From the NCBI GenBank assembly GCA_002731775.1, contig PCCP01000046.1, forward strand, positions 5,247 to 69,246: a stretch of 64,000 bases of DNA. Direction: 5' to 3'. Source of the DNA: Gammaproteobacteria bacterium (GTDB taxonomy: Bacteria; Pseudomonadota; Gammaproteobacteria; Pseudomonadales; Pseudohongiellaceae). The notes under the pieces are model-generated. The model had not been told where the DNA came from, made no database searches, and saw nothing but the letters and a program-made list of their open reading frames with translations. The position numbers were made by a program, and so were the translations under genes. This document shows, one piece after another, positions 9,507-20,123 of the stretch; position 1 is the stretch's first letter; every line of letters begins with the position of its first letter.

Positions 9507-10658
9507 TTAATCTGCCTGTCTGCGTAGAAAAGCAGGAATATCCAGGTAATCCATATCGGCCTCGGCACTGATGGCTTGCGCCATCAATGGCGCTTTCTCT
9601 CCCGCCTGTCGTTTCCTCATAATGGCCGGGGTGTCGAGTTGTCGATAATCTGTGGTGCCGTCCAAATTGGTGTTATCCACCACTTTCTTGGGCCTCTCAT
9701 GGGAGCCTGCAAGCCCAGTCGCAACCACGGTTACGCGCATCTCGGCATCCAGAGAAGGATCGATAACAGTACCAACAACAACGGTGGCATCATCAGAGGC
9801 AAATTCTTCGATGGTATCACCTACTTCGGAGAATTCTCCAAGCGATAAGTTTTCACCCGCTGTTATGTTGACAAGTATTCCCCTTGCACCCTGGAGATTT
9901 ACATCTTCCAGCAATGGGCTACGAATCGCTGACTCCGCCGCCTCGCGGGCCCGCTCGTCACCGCTAGCCATGCCGGTGCCCATCATCGCCATGCCCATCT
10001 CCGACATCACCGTTTTAACATCGGCGAAATCAACATTGATCATACCCGGATGCATAATCAAATCGGCTATGCCCTTAACTGCACCTAACAAGACATCATT
10101 TGCAGCCTTGAATGCCTCCAACAGAGATGCATCTTTACCGAGTACATCCAGGAGTTTTTCATTAGGAATTGTAATTAACGAATCAACACTCTCGGACAGG
10201 AGTTGAATGCCCTGTTCGGCGATTGCAGAGCGTTTCTTGCCTTCGAAGGGAAAAGGTTTGGTCACCACCGCAACGGTGAGAATTCCCATCTCCTTCGCGA
10301 CTTCGGCTACAATCGGAGCGGCACCTGTACCGGTGCCGCCACCCATACCGGCAGTTATAAATACCATATCAGCACCGGACAAAATTTCTGCGATTTCATC
10401 ACGGTCCTCAAGCGCAGCTTGCCGACCTATCTCGGGATTGGATCCCGCGCCCAGACCCTTGGTGATATTGCTTCCCATCTGCAATATGGTTTTCGCTTTC
10501 AGATTGCTGAGAGCCTGTGCATCGGTATTGGCGCAAATAAACTCCACGCCTTCTACTTGATTATTGATCATGTGGTGAACGGCATTACCGCCACCGCCGC
10601 CAACACCTATTACTTTTATTACTGCGTTCTTCTGTAAATTTTCGACTAATTCGAACAT
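9507..10658 (-). CDS. ftsZ: Cell division GTPase FtsZ
   Basis: FtsZ is the tubulin-like GTPase that polymerises into the division ring. The product is 383 residues. The glycine-rich GTP-binding region GVGGGGGNAV begins at about residue 18, and the tubulin signature GGGTGTG is at 106-112. The T7-loop region (NVDFADVKTVMSE) supplies the catalytic Asp. The conserved C-terminal peptide DYLDIPAFLRRQAD, the docking site for FtsA and ZipA, closes the protein. It lies 46 bases downstream of ftsA. Confidence 0.98.
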   Translation of the reverse strand: MFELVENLQKNAVIKVIGVGGGGGNAVHHMINNQVEGVEFICANTDAQALSNLKAKTILQMGSNITKGLGAGSNPEIGRQAALEDRDEIAEILSGADMVFITAGMGGGTGTGAAPIVAEVAKEMGILTVAVVTKPFPFEGKKRSAIAEQGIQLLSESVDSLITIPNEKLLDVLGKDASLLEAFKAANDVLLGAVKGIADLIMHPGMINVDFADVKTVMSEMGMAMMGTGMASGDERAREAAESAIRSPLLEDVNLQGARGILVNITAGENLSLGEFSEVGDTIEEFASDDATVVVGTVIDPSLDAEMRVTVVATGLAGSHERPKKVVDNTNLDGTTDYRQLDTPAIMRKRQAGEKAPLMAQAISAEADMDYLDIPAFLRRQAD

Positions 10659-10704
10659 ATAGCCCCCTTCATATTAAATTCTACAAATGAGTTGATTGAT
10701 AAAG

Positions 10705-11943
10705 CTACACAAATTTTTCCTGAAACCAGTTTTTTACCCTGCCCACCATGTGAATTTGCGGTTCTTTCTTCGCTTCGACACCAACTCTCTCCTGATACTG
10801 CTTCAACCCGTATAGCAATAACCCAACACCTGTAGAATAAATTGGGTTCTTAACAATGTCGGCTAATCCATTGACTTTATGAGGAGTTCCAATCCTTACC
10901 GGCGCATGAAAAATCTCTTCCGCCAGTTCGACAACACCCTCCATTTTGCTGGTGCCTCCGGTTAATACCACACCGGCCGCAAGCAGGTTTTCAAACCCAC
11001 TGCGCTGTAATTCGGCCTGTACCAGGGTAAACAGTTCGTCATAACGCGGTTCAACAACTTCGGCCAGTGCCTGCCGTGATAATTCACGAGGTGGCCGGTC
11101 TCCCACACTAGGTACCTTAATAGCTTCGCCTGCACTCGCCAGCTGAGTCAGTGCACAGGCATATTTAATTTTTATCTCTTCGGCATTTTCAGTCGGAGTG
11201 CGCAATGCCATCGCAATATCATTGGTAACCTGATCACCAGCGATTGGGATGACACCCGTATGCCGTATCGCGCCTTCGGTAAAGATCGCTATATCGGTAG
11301 TTCCACCACCGATATCGACAAGACATACGCCCAGCTCTTTTTCATCGTCAGTAAGCACGGAATAGCTTGATGCCAGCTGCTCGAGAATAATTTCGTCAGT
11401 ATCGAGACCGCAGCGTTTAATACATTTCTCGATGTTCTGCACCGCATTTATTGCACAGGTCACAAGGTGTACTTTCGCTTCCAGTCTGACACCGGACATA
11501 CCAAGAGGCTCTTTGACACCTTCCTGGGAGTCGATTATGTATTCCTGGGGCAAGATATGGAGAACTTTCTGATCGGCGGGAATGGCGACTGCCTGGGCCG
11601 CATCTATTACCCGCTCAATGTCTGGCCGCATCACTTCGCCATCACGAATGGCGACGATACCGTGCGAATTCATGCTGCGAATATGGCTGCCCGCAATACC
11701 GGCGAACACGGAATGAATCTGACAGCCAGCCATCAATTCTGCCTCTTCTATAGCCCGCTGAATTGACTCCACCGTGGACTCAATATTCACTACGGTGCCT
11801 TTCTTGAGACCCCGGGAGCGATGACTGCCGATGCCAATAATATCGAGACCACCATCGAGTTTGATATCGCCAACGATAGCAACCACCTTCGAGGTGCCAA
11901 TATCCAAACCGACTATCATATTTCCGCCGACTGCTTCATTCAT
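10705..11943 (-). CDS. ftsA: Cell division protein FtsA
   Basis: FtsA is the actin-like ATPase that ties FtsZ filaments to the inner membrane. Phosphate motifs are visible at the N-terminus (VGLDIGTSKVVAIVG) and in the middle (LVDIGGGTTDIAIF), and the adenosine motif is VLTGGTSKMEG. The C-terminal VKNWFQEKFV is an amphipathic helix typical of the FtsA membrane-targeting sequence. The length of 412 residues is normal. It lies between ftsQ and ftsZ in the canonical order. Confidence 0.97.
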   Translation of the reverse strand: MNEAVGGNMIVGLDIGTSKVVAIVGDIKLDGGLDIIGIGSHRSRGLKKGTVVNIESTVESIQRAIEEAELMAGCQIHSVFAGIAGSHIRSMNSHGIVAIRDGEVMRPDIERVIDAAQAVAIPADQKVLHILPQEYIIDSQEGVKEPLGMSGVRLEAKVHLVTCAINAVQNIEKCIKRCGLDTDEIILEQLASSYSVLTDDEKELGVCLVDIGGGTTDIAIFTEGAIRHTGVIPIAGDQVTNDIAMALRTPTENAEEIKIKYACALTQLASAGEAIKVPSVGDRPPRELSRQALAEVVEPRYDELFTLVQAELQRSGFENLLAAGVVLTGGTSKMEGVVELAEEIFHAPVRIGTPHKVNGLADIVKNPIYSTGVGLLLYGLKQYQERVGVEAKKEPQIHMVGRVKNWFQEKFV

Positions 11944-12007
11944 AGCCTGTAATCTCCAGGCGGCAACGCCTCGTCAATTAGTATGTTGTTTGCCAATCGC
12001 AACAGAT

Positions 12008-12826
12008 TCACCTTATTGCCACCGATGTTAATTCCTTCACTGCACTAGCTATTGCAATGCCGTTGCCATATCTCAAGTCGATCGAACGAAACCGTTCCGT
12101 CTGCAGTACATCCTGGCCGTCATAAAACCTGACAAAGCGCTGCAGTTTCTCGTCTACTTCTCCTCGACCCACACTAACGTGCATATTCTCATTCAGAGTC
12201 AAATTCCAGCTGCCACGAGAGCTAAGAAACAAGCCGTTTAGTCGCAGTCCCGTTGGAAACAAAATCTGGTTCATCAACTGATACTGTTCCATCACCTGGT
12301 ACTGGGAGTCATTCGGCCCCGTGAGCCAAGGCAGTGCGGCATATTGATCGACTCCATGGGGTTCGAAAATCTCTCCATACTGATTTAACAATTGCCTGTC
12401 ACCCCATCTCGCAATCGCGATTTGCTCGGTGATGTTGAGGGCGACACTATCTGGCCAAATACGTTTTACCGAGGCCATGGCGATCCAGGGATGTTGCTCC
12501 AGGGCCTGCTTTACTCCTGCCACATCAAATGTAAAAAAGCCGGTAATAATAAAGGGGGCGAGCAAGGACTTCACTTCCGCCTCGTCAAGCTGTTGCCATT
12601 GATTTTCAATTCGGATTTTTACTACCGGGCGATTAACATAAGAGGTTATGCCCTGGGAATTTTGTTGGAATAGCAGACCCGTACTTAGGAGTAGTACGAA
12701 CCACAGCAGCTGTATCCTTTTTCGGGAATACCTGGGTTTAAGCGGCCGATTACCACCCAGAAACAGGCTGTGGTTTGCATGAACACCACTGCCGGTACTT
12801 TTGAATCTAGCTTTAGCTCTCATCAT
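12008..12826 (-). CDS. ftsQ: Cell division protein FtsQ
   Basis: FtsQ is a bitopic membrane protein that joins FtsL/FtsB and links early and late divisome proteins. After a basic cytoplasmic tail there is one transmembrane segment (IQLLWFVLLLSTGLLF, about residues 38-53). A POTRA domain follows (PVVKIRIENQWQQLDEAEVK through NITEQ), and then the FtsQ beta domain (ARWGDRQLLNQYGEIFEP). The length of 272 residues is normal. Two adjacent ATG codons begin the gene, and either could be used. Confidence 0.95.
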   Translation of the reverse strand: MMRAKARFKSTGSGVHANHSLFLGGNRPLKPRYSRKRIQLLWFVLLLSTGLLFQQNSQGITSYVNRPVVKIRIENQWQQLDEAEVKSLLAPFIITGFFTFDVAGVKQALEQHPWIAMASVKRIWPDSVALNITEQIAIARWGDRQLLNQYGEIFEPHGVDQYAALPWLTGPNDSQYQVMEQYQLMNQILFPTGLRLNGLFLSSRGSWNLTLNENMHVSVGRGEVDEKLQRFVRFYDGQDVLQTERFRSIDLRYGNGIAIASAVKELTSVAIR

Positions 12827-12886
12827 TTCTTTTATTCACTCGTCGTAATGTTGGCACCGCCACCCGTACCCGAGTTATCCTTTGGC

Positions 12887-13858
12887 CTAATTGCGCCCCA
12901 AGCTGCCTGCTTCACTTGGGGTTTTCTTGCTTAGTTCGCATCCCAGAATTTGTAGCAACAACTCATCAAAATCCATTCCAGCGTGGTTCGCCGCCATTGG
13001 CACGAAGCTGTGACTGGTCATGCCCGGCACTGTATTCACTTCCAACAAAAAGAATTTTCCTTGTTTATCCTGCATCACATCAACTCTGGCAAGACCCTCA
13101 CAATCCAAACTCTGGTAGGCCTTGAGTGCCAGTTCATTCAATTCCCGCAACTTGTTCTCAGACAAGTCAGGCGGACAGATAATGTTCGTGCCTTTATCTA
13201 CATACTTGGCATCGAAATCAAAAAACTGTCGCGACGTATGCAGCTGTATCGCAGGCAATAATTGTTCGCCAAGCACCGCGATAGAAAATTCCTTACCTTC
13301 GATATATTGTTCCGCCATTACATCCGGATCGTATTGAGTTGCAATTTCATATTGCTTTTTTAGGGAATCCGCATCACTTACAATTGCAATGCCAAGACTG
13401 GACCCACCGTTTACTGGTTTAACCACCGCCGTACCCAACTGATCGAGTATCGATTGCCAGTCACTGGCGCTGGTCAACTGTAAAAACTCCGCCGTATTCA
13501 AGCCCAGTCTCTGCCAGATCAACTTGCTCTTGATCTTGTCCATGGCCAGGGCCGAGGACAATACATTGCTGCCGCTGTAGGAGAGGTTCATGGTTTCCAG
13601 AAAGCCCTGAATTACGCCATCTTCTCCGCCCTTTCCGTGCAGCATAATAAAAACCAGGTCGGGACCAGTCTCGACCAGCCGAGCCATGATGTTTTCATCA
13701 ACATCGATGACGCTCGAGCTGACACCGAGGCGTTGCAAGCCCTGAAATACCGCGTCACCACTCCACAGGGAAATTTCCCGTTCCGCGGAGTTGCCTCCCT
13801 TCAACACCACTACATGGCCAGAATTAGTGACTATTTCCTCTCTATTTATCGTTCTCAT
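12887..13858 (-). CDS. ddl: D-alanine--D-alanine ligase
   Basis: Ddl joins two D-alanines for the peptidoglycan stem and is an ATP-grasp enzyme. The N-terminal motif is LKGGNSAEREISLWSG. The ATP-grasp segments AVVKPVNGGSSLGIAIV and the C-terminal metal-binding region FLLEVNTVPGMTSHSFVP are intact. I chose the ATG at 13858 (MRTINREE...). A TTG 39 bases upstream is also in frame but has no ribosome binding site. It lies between murC and ftsQ, which argues for the DdlB paralogue. Confidence 0.96.
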   Translation of the reverse strand: MRTINREEIVTNSGHVVVLKGGNSAEREISLWSGDAVFQGLQRLGVSSSVIDVDENIMARLVETGPDLVFIMLHGKGGEDGVIQGFLETMNLSYSGSNVLSSALAMDKIKSKLIWQRLGLNTAEFLQLTSASDWQSILDQLGTAVVKPVNGGSSLGIAIVSDADSLKKQYEIATQYDPDVMAEQYIEGKEFSIAVLGEQLLPAIQLHTSRQFFDFDAKYVDKGTNIICPPDLSENKLRELNELALKAYQSLDCEGLARVDVMQDKQGKFFLLEVNTVPGMTSHSFVPMAANHAGMDFDELLLQILGCELSKKTPSEAGSLGRN

Positions 13859-13917
13859 TTCTCTTTTTCTTGACCAAGTTTGGTAAAATTCTTCCAATTA
13901 AATCAATCAATTACTCG

Positions 13918-15342
13918 TTATCTAAAGCCCTTCTTCGCCAACTCCTTCGCCAACAAGCCAACACTACCCGCTCCCTGGGTCAAAATGATGTCCCCCGGCC
14001 TGATCAAATCAGTCAAAATACCATGTACATCCTCGTCTTTTTGCACATAAACGGGGTCTACTTTGCCCCGCAATCGAATGCTACGACAGAGGCTGCGCGA
14101 GTCCGCTCCGGCTATTTTCTTTTCCCCGGCCCCATATACTTCCAGCAGTAACAACACGTCGGTTTCAGACAGTACATCGACAAAGTCTTCATAAAGATCC
14201 TTGGTTCGACTGTAACGATGCGGCTGATAGATCATCACCAGGCGGTTATCCGGCCAACCATCCCTGAGAGCTTTCAGGGTCGCTGCCACCTCGGTAGGGT
14301 GATGCCCATAATCATCGATCAGCATCACCTTGCCATTTTTTACTTGAAATTCTCCCTGCACATCGAAACGTCTACTGACGCCGGAAAAATTCTTGATGCC
14401 GTTGCGTATGTGCTTGCCGTCAATGCCTTCATCTCTGGCGACAACGATGGCAGCTGTCGCATTCAACGCATTGTGTCGGCCCGGCATATTCAGGGTAATC
14501 TTGAGGGTTTCACCCTCGCCCCCCCATTGCACCTCGAAATTCGTGGTTCCGCAATTCTGCACCAGATTTACAATCCTGAAGTCTGCATCTTTCGAAAATC
14601 CATAGGTAAGCTTCGGTCGGGAGATGGACGGCAGTATTTCCCGCACCGTTGCATCATCGATGCATAAAACTGCAAGGCCGTAGAAGGGAAGGTTGTGCAG
14701 AAAATCGATAAAGTGCTTCTTCAGATTTTCGAAGTTTCCGCCGTAGGTGGCCATATGCTCTTCTTCAATATTCGTAACCACTGCCACCATCGGTTGCAGA
14801 TGCATAAATGAGGCATCGCTCTCGTCCGCTTCTGCCACTAAGTATCGGCTTTCGCCAAGTCGGGCGTTGGTGCCGGCACTATTCAACAAGCCGCCGATCA
14901 CAAAGGTAGGGTCGAAGCCGGCCTCTGCTAATAGAGAAGCCACCAGAGATGTTGTAGTGGTTTTCCCGTGGGTGCCTGCGATCGCGATGGCATGCCGATA
15001 GCGCATTAATTCAGCCAGCATTTCTGCCCGGGAAATCAGGGGAAGCGATCGCTTCTCCGTGGCCTTTATCTCGGGATTACTGAATTTGATTGCGCTGGAA
15101 AAGACGACAACATCTGCTGCTTCTACATTGCCCGCTTCGTGACCAATAAAAATCGTCGCCCCCAAGGCGGCAAGTCTGTCTGTAGCTGAAGATTGCCTGA
15201 TATCCGAACCGGTGATGGTATATCCCTGATTCAATAATACCTCGGCGATGCCGCACATGCCTGCACCCCCAATGCCAATGAAGTGGATGGTGTTGATTCG
15301 CCGCATCTCTGGAATGGCATACATGGTGCCGGCGTTAGACAT
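13918..15342 (-). CDS. murC: UDP-N-acetylmuramate--L-alanine ligase
   Basis: MurC adds L-alanine to UDP-MurNAc, the first stem-peptide step in the cytoplasm. The N-terminal Rossmann motif [17 protein letters not shown] and the ATP P-loop [14 protein letters not shown] are clear, as is the C-terminal [16 protein letters not shown] segment. The length of 474 residues is normal. The start codon overlaps the end of murG by 8 bases, indicating translational coupling. Confidence 0.97.
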   Translation of the reverse strand: MSNAGTMYAIPEMRRINTIHFIGIGGAGMCGIAEVLLNQGYTITGSDIRQSSATDRLAALGATIFIGHEAGNVEAADVVVFSSAIKFSNPEIKATEKRSLPLISRAEMLAELMRYRHAIAIAGTHGKTTTTSLVASLLAEAGFDPTFVIGGLLNSAGTNARLGESRYLVAEADESDASFMHLQPMVAVVTNIEEEHMATYGGNFENLKKHFIDFLHNLPFYGLAVLCIDDATVREILPSISRPKLTYGFSKDADFRIVNLVQNCGTTNFEVQWGGEGETLKITLNMPGRHNALNATAAIVVARDEGIDGKHIRNGIKNFSGVSRRFDVQGEFQVKNGKVMLIDDYGHHPTEVAATLKALRDGWPDNRLVMIYQPHRYSRTKDLYEDFVDVLSETDVLLLLEVYGAGEKKIAGADSRSLCRSIRLRGKVDPVYVQKDEDVHGILTDLIRPGDIILTQGAGSVGLLAKELAKKGFR

Positions 15343-16459
15343 GATCTGACTCCAGACATACTGTGGCTATGAGTTCGGATGCATCTCGCAACGCGATCGA
15401 GCCTGCTCGCTCAGCCATGGTCCGTAATCGAATGCGATCGTCATCCAGACCCTTCAAGGTTCTCAGTAGCAAATCAATCGTCAGTTCGGCCTGCCGAATC
15501 AACACCGCGGCTCTGTTATCACTCAACCATTCGGCATTCGCCGTCTGCTGATTGTCACTATGGTAGGGATAGGGGATTAGAATGGAGGGCAGCCCCACAG
15601 CCGCAAGTTCGCTCACGGTGCTGGCGCCGGAACGGCTCACGACCAGATCAGCCCATCGATATGCCGCGGCCATATCATCAATAAAGGGCACGAGTCTGTT
15701 GCCATCGCCAAATTCGATGTTCAGGGACTGGTACAGCTTTCTGGTTTCATCAAAGGTTTTGCTACCCGACTGGTGATATATCTCCGGCCGGTTGGCGCCA
15801 CCCCAACGCGACAGCACCTCAGGAATAGCTGCGTTGATAGCCGCCGCTCCCTGACTTCCGCCCAAGACAAGAATCTGCAAGGGTGCATCCGCTAACGATG
15901 CAGAAGAATTTGAGCCCTTTATCCCCTTTGCTATTGCAACAATATCCTCTCGCAGCGGATTGCCGGTATGAATCACTTTTTCGTTTTTCGCAAAAGTATT
16001 GGGAAAGGCCTCGAAAACACGATCGGCGAATTTCGCGAGAATTTTATTGGTCGCACCGGCGACAGCATTTTGTTCATGAATTAACAATCGCCTTCCCATT
16101 AACTTTGCAGCGATGCCACCGGGGCCAGAAACAAAACCTCCCATCCCCAGTACACACAGTGGTTTTACCCGGCTGATAACAACTATGGATTGAACCAATG
16201 CCTGTACCAGCATAAAAGGCGCCATCAGTTTACGAGCAATGCCCTTGCCCCTGAGTCCTTGCACGGAAATGGTATGAATTGCAATATCGGTACCAGCCAA
16301 CAATTCATTTTCCATCCCGTTGTGTGTGCCTAACCACTCCGTACGCACTCCTTTGGCCGCAAGTTTTTGAGCAATCGACAGCGCCGGGAATATATGGCCG
16401 CCGGTACCCGCAGCCATGATGAGGATGCTGGTATTATCCGCAACCGGATTCAGATTCAC
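15335..16459 (-). CDS. murG: Lipid II synthase: UDP-GlcNAc transferase MurG
   Basis: MurG transfers GlcNAc to lipid I at the inner face of the membrane, making lipid II. The motif [13 protein letters not shown] is the GT-B N-terminal glycine-rich loop, and LVLGGSQGA plus the segment beginning [13 protein letters not shown] form the UDP-GlcNAc site. I place the start at a GTG (16459) whose last bases overlap the ftsW stop as GTGA, with GGA upstream. An ATG at 16486 inside ftsW would give nine extra residues with no family match. Confidence 0.95.
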   Translation of the reverse strand: MNLNPVADNTSILIMAAGTGGHIFPALSIAQKLAAKGVRTEWLGTHNGMENELLAGTDIAIHTISVQGLRGKGIARKLMAPFMLVQALVQSIVVISRVKPLCVLGMGGFVSGPGGIAAKLMGRRLLIHEQNAVAGATNKILAKFADRVFEAFPNTFAKNEKVIHTGNPLREDIVAIAKGIKGSNSSASLADAPLQILVLGGSQGAAAINAAIPEVLSRWGGANRPEIYHQSGSKTFDETRKLYQSLNIEFGDGNRLVPFIDDMAAAYRWADLVVSRSGASTVSELAAVGLPSILIPYPYHSDNQQTANAEWLSDNRAAVLIRQAELTIDLLLRTLKGLDDDRIRLRTMAERAGSIALRDASELIATVCLESDHV

Positions 16460-17646
16460 GATCCAGCTTCCTTTTCGGAAAAGCATTCCGTCTCATATTG
16501 AATACGCACCAGTAATGCCACCATAAAGCAACTCACAATCAGACTGGCACCGCCATAACTCAAGAAGGGCAGAGTTAACCCCTTGGTTGGTAACAAGCCT
16601 ATATTTACACCGATATTGATCATCGCCTGGCCGGCGAACAGCAAGCCCAAGCCATAGGCAAAGAATGCCGCAAACAATCGATTCTTAAGGTGCGCGGCTT
16701 TGCCAATAGCAAAGGTGTTCGCCACCAACAGACAAAAAAGCAGCACGATGGCAGCTACACCAAACAACCCCAGTTCTTCGCCGATTATGGCGAGTACGAA
16801 GTCATTGTGTGCCTCCGGCAAAAAATAGAGTTTCTGAATGCTGTTACCCAGGCCCACCCCCAACCATTCACCGCGGCCAAAGGCAATTAATGCCTGGGTC
16901 AGTTGATAGCCACCCTCGTTGACATTTTCTGCCGCCCAGGGATTCAGAAAAGAAGAAAGTCGGACGATTACATAGGGCTTCATAATGGCGAGGGAACCGA
17001 CCGCACCGACACAAAGTACCAGCATCAAGAAGAATCGATAAAGTTTGGCGCCGGCGAGAAAAATCATGCAGAATGCGGTCAGCATAAGTATCACCATGAC
17101 CCCGTGATCCGGCTCGAAATGCAGAAGTACCACCGCCGCGAAGATCGCCACCAATGGCTTAAAAAACCCCGACCAATTCTCGCGCACCTCATCCAGATGA
17201 CGTTCAAGAAAAGAAGCGAGGTATATCACGATGAATACCTTGGCGAGCTCGGATGGTTGCAGATTAAAGAAACCCAGATCGATCCATCTAGCACTACCGT
17301 TTACGACCTTGCCAACACCCGGTACGAACACCAGGAGTAGAAGCCCATAGGAAACCATTAGCAAAAACCAGCTATAGCTGCGCCAGGTTTTTACCGGCAC
17401 ATGCAAGGTAATGACTGCTACCAGCAAGCCAATCATCGCGAAGATGGCCTGTCGCTTGAGATGATAGAACGGGTCACCAAACTGACTGCTGGCAATTTCT
17501 ATGGATGCCGACGTCATCATCAATAAACCGCTCAGCAATAGAATTCCGCTAATCAATAGCAAGGAATTCAGGGGCTGTGATGGTGTCAACATCAGCCCTG
17601 GCATTCCCCGCCTTGGGCGCCGGTTTACCGTGGTAGCCATACTCAT
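16456..17646 (-). CDS. ftsW: Lipid II polymerase FtsW (SEDS family)
   Basis: FtsW is the septal SEDS glycosyltransferase that works with FtsI. The 396-residue protein shows about ten hydrophobic segments. Characteristic stretches are GSARWIDLGFFNLQPSELAK, which holds the region of the catalytic Asp, and LPTKGLTLPFLSYGGASL near the C-terminus. The start codon overlaps the murD stop as ATGA. It belongs to the dcw transcription unit, immediately before murG. Confidence 0.97.
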   Translation of the reverse strand: MSMATTVNRRPRRGMPGLMLTPSQPLNSLLLISGILLLSGLLMMTSASIEIASSQFGDPFYHLKRQAIFAMIGLLVAVITLHVPVKTWRSYSWFLLMVSYGLLLLVFVPGVGKVVNGSARWIDLGFFNLQPSELAKVFIVIYLASFLERHLDEVRENWSGFFKPLVAIFAAVVLLHFEPDHGVMVILMLTAFCMIFLAGAKLYRFFLMLVLCVGAVGSLAIMKPYVIVRLSSFLNPWAAENVNEGGYQLTQALIAFGRGEWLGVGLGNSIQKLYFLPEAHNDFVLAIIGEELGLFGVAAIVLLFCLLVANTFAIGKAAHLKNRLFAAFFAYGLGLLFAGQAMINIGVNIGLLPTKGLTLPFLSYGGASLIVSCFMVALLVRIQYETECFSEKEAGS

Positions 17647-19019
17647 TGCAGACCCTCCACGGATTGAATAAATGCCTGACCGCGGTGCTGAAAGTTATCG
17701 AACATATCGAAACTCGCACAGGCAGGTGAGAGCAAGACCGCATCGCCAGGTTCGGCATGGTCCAGCGCAACTGCAACCGCATCTTCCATGTCATTGGCAA
17801 AGTAGGTTCGAACGTCGGCATCAAAATTCGCAGCCATCTCGACCGCGTCCCGACCTATAAGAATCACTTCCTTTCCCCATCGATTAATGACTGGCACCAG
17901 AGGTTTAAAATCAGCACCCTTGCCCACACCCCCTGCAATCAGCACGATGTGTCCGGAGATCCTCTGCCCCAGGCCCTCAACCGCGGCCATGGTCGCACCG
18001 ACATTAGTGCCTTTTGAATCGTTATAAAATTCAATGCCTGAGATATTTCTTACCCACTGACAACGATGGGGCAGCCCGGAAAATTCTGTAATGCCCGCTT
18101 TAATTTGCTTCAGGTCTATGCCCAGTGCCATCGCTATCGCACTCGCCGCGAGCACATTCGAAATATTGTGCTGGCCAAACACTTTCAACTCGTTAACCGA
18201 CAGGATCTTCTCAAACTGGTAAGCCAGGTATTGATCGCCGCCTTCTTGCAACACGCCCAAACCGTCAACACCGGGCTGGCTATACCCGAATTCCCGCACC
18301 GGTACATTCATCCGTCTCAGAGGATAGCTATAGGGGTCGTCACGATTCACTACGACCTGCTTGCAGCCATCAAAGATCCGCTGTTTCGCCGCATGATACT
18401 CAGTTAAATCTTCGTAGCGATCCATATGATCTTCGCTGAGGTTTAACAATACCGCCACTTCTGCGCCCAGATTTTCGGTCGTTTCCAATTGAAAACTCGA
18501 TAATTCCAATACATAAAGATCCCTGCTGTCTTCAGCCAATAAATCCAGCACGGGCTTGAAATTTACCCCATCCAGGTTTCCACCCAGACCGAAGTTCTTT
18601 CCTGCCTTGCATAAAATTTCCGTCAGCATCGCTACCACTGTACTTTTGCCATTCGAACCGGTAACACCCACGATTGGTGCTGTCACAACTTTCGAGAAAA
18701 TATCGATGTCGCCGCTGACTGCAACGCCGGCATTCTGTGCAGCTACGATCTCCGCTGTTTTTAGACTTACCCCCGGGCTAACAAGCAACTCACTGGCATT
18801 CAAAAATGTCTGCAGCGAAAACTCACCCAATTCGCATTCAGTGTCGGGCATTAGCCGCTTCAATTCTTCAAGAGAGGGGGGGGTGAGGCGACTATCGACC
18901 ACCTTGAAGGCGCGCCCCTGGGCAGCAAGATACTTCGCGCAGGACAGACCAGTGCTGCCTAAACCAACAATTACGCTTGCAGATCCTGTCGCTGAGTAAG
19001 CCACCTCTGAGTCCACCAT
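17643..19019 (-). CDS. murD: UDP-N-acetylmuramoyl-L-alanine--D-glutamate ligase
   Basis: MurD adds D-glutamate to UDP-MurNAc-L-Ala. The N-terminal domain starts VIVGLGSTGLSCAKYL. The ATP loop is GVTGSNGKSTVVAML. The central segment LSEDHMDRYEDLTEYHAAKQ and the C-terminal LLSPACASFDMFDNFQHRG are diagnostic of MurD. The length of 458 residues is normal. It lies 21 bases downstream of mraY and overlaps ftsW. Confidence 0.97.
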   Translation of the reverse strand: MVDSEVAYSATGSASVIVGLGSTGLSCAKYLAAQGRAFKVVDSRLTPPSLEELKRLMPDTECELGEFSLQTFLNASELLVSPGVSLKTAEIVAAQNAGVAVSGDIDIFSKVVTAPIVGVTGSNGKSTVVAMLTEILCKAGKNFGLGGNLDGVNFKPVLDLLAEDSRDLYVLELSSFQLETTENLGAEVAVLLNLSEDHMDRYEDLTEYHAAKQRIFDGCKQVVVNRDDPYSYPLRRMNVPVREFGYSQPGVDGLGVLQEGGDQYLAYQFEKILSVNELKVFGQHNISNVLAASAIAMALGIDLKQIKAGITEFSGLPHRCQWVRNISGIEFYNDSKGTNVGATMAAVEGLGQRISGHIVLIAGGVGKGADFKPLVPVINRWGKEVILIGRDAVEMAANFDADVRTYFANDMEDAVAVALDHAEPGDAVLLSPACASFDMFDNFQHRGQAFIQSVEGLQ

Positions 19020-19040
19020 CCGGGTCTGTCCCGTCTGCCA

Positions 19041-20123
19041 TTAACGAAGTTTCAATGTCGCCAGTCCAAATAAAACCAGCATCACCGTAATAATCCAGAA
19101 GCGTACAATTACCCGGGGTTCTGGCCAGCCCTTCAACTCAAAATGGTGGTGCAACGGTGCCATTCTAAAAATTCGCCTGCCGGTTAATTTGAACGAAGCC
19201 ACTTGCAAAATTACTGATGCAGTTTCCATGACGAAGACGCCACCCATGATGAAGAGGACGATTTCGTGGCGTGAGATCACCGCCATCAGGCCCAGAGAAG
19301 CACCAAGAGCCAGGGCACCGACATCACCCATAAATATTTGTGCCGGGTAGGTGTTAAACCAGAGAAAACCAAGACCCGCGCCCATCAGGGCACCGGCAAA
19401 AATCACAATTTCGCCGGATCCGGAGACATTGGGAATATTTAAGTAAGTGGAAAACTCACTGTGTCCAGCAAGATAAGCAATCAGGCCCAGCGCGCCACCC
19501 ACCATAACCGTCGGTAGAATCGCGAGACCGTCCAAGCCATCGGTAAGATTAACGGCGTTGCTAAATCCCACTATCATAAAATAGGTAATTACGATATAAA
19601 GCACGCCAACATCTATGGCTACATCTTTAAAAAATGGAATGATGTACTGAGTTTCGACCGGACTCTGTGCGCTATAGTAGAGAAAAATAGCGGCAGCTAA
19701 TCCAATCAGGGACTGCCAGAAATATTTCCATCTGGCGGATAATCCCACGGTGTTTTGTTCAAACACCTTGCGATAATCGTCCACCCATCCCACCGCCCCG
19801 AATGCCACAGTAACCAACATTACAGTCCAGACATAATGGTTACCCAGGTCTGACCACAACAGGGTACTTATGGCGATGCTGACCAGGATCAGCACACCGC
19901 CCATGGTCGGCGTGCCGGCCTTAGGGAAGTGAGATTCCGGTCCATCATCCCGAACCACCTGGCCTATTTGATGATAATTCAGGCGTCGTATTATCCACGG
20001 TCCGATAAGCAGGGACACAGCCATGGCAGTCAGAATGCTGAAAATACCTCTCACCGTTATGTACTGCAGGACAGCAAAGTTGCTATTTATCTGCATTAAA
20101 TAGTCTGATAACCAAACTAGCAT
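19041..20123 (-). CDS. mraY: Phospho-N-acetylmuramoyl-pentapeptide transferase
   Basis: MraY makes lipid I by moving phospho-MurNAc-pentapeptide onto undecaprenyl phosphate. I place the start at the ATG at 20123 ([13 protein letters not shown]). It overlaps the murF stop as TAATG and gives 360 residues, the standard length. A longer in-frame version would run inside murF. Diagnostic segments are [19 protein letters not shown] (paired Asp), [12 protein letters not shown] and the [14 protein letters not shown] histidine loop. About ten transmembrane segments are visible. Confidence 0.97.
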   Translation of the reverse strand: MLVWLSDYLMQINSNFAVLQYITVRGIFSILTAMAVSLLIGPWIIRRLNYHQIGQVVRDDGPESHFPKAGTPTMGGVLILVSIAISTLLWSDLGNHYVWTVMLVTVAFGAVGWVDDYRKVFEQNTVGLSARWKYFWQSLIGLAAAIFLYYSAQSPVETQYIIPFFKDVAIDVGVLYIVITYFMIVGFSNAVNLTDGLDGLAILPTVMVGGALGLIAYLAGHSEFSTYLNIPNVSGSGEIVIFAGALMGAGLGFLWFNTYPAQIFMGDVGALALGASLGLMAVISRHEIVLFIMGGVFVMETASVILQVASFKLTGRRIFRMAPLHHHFELKGWPEPRVIVRFWIITVMLVLFGLATLKLR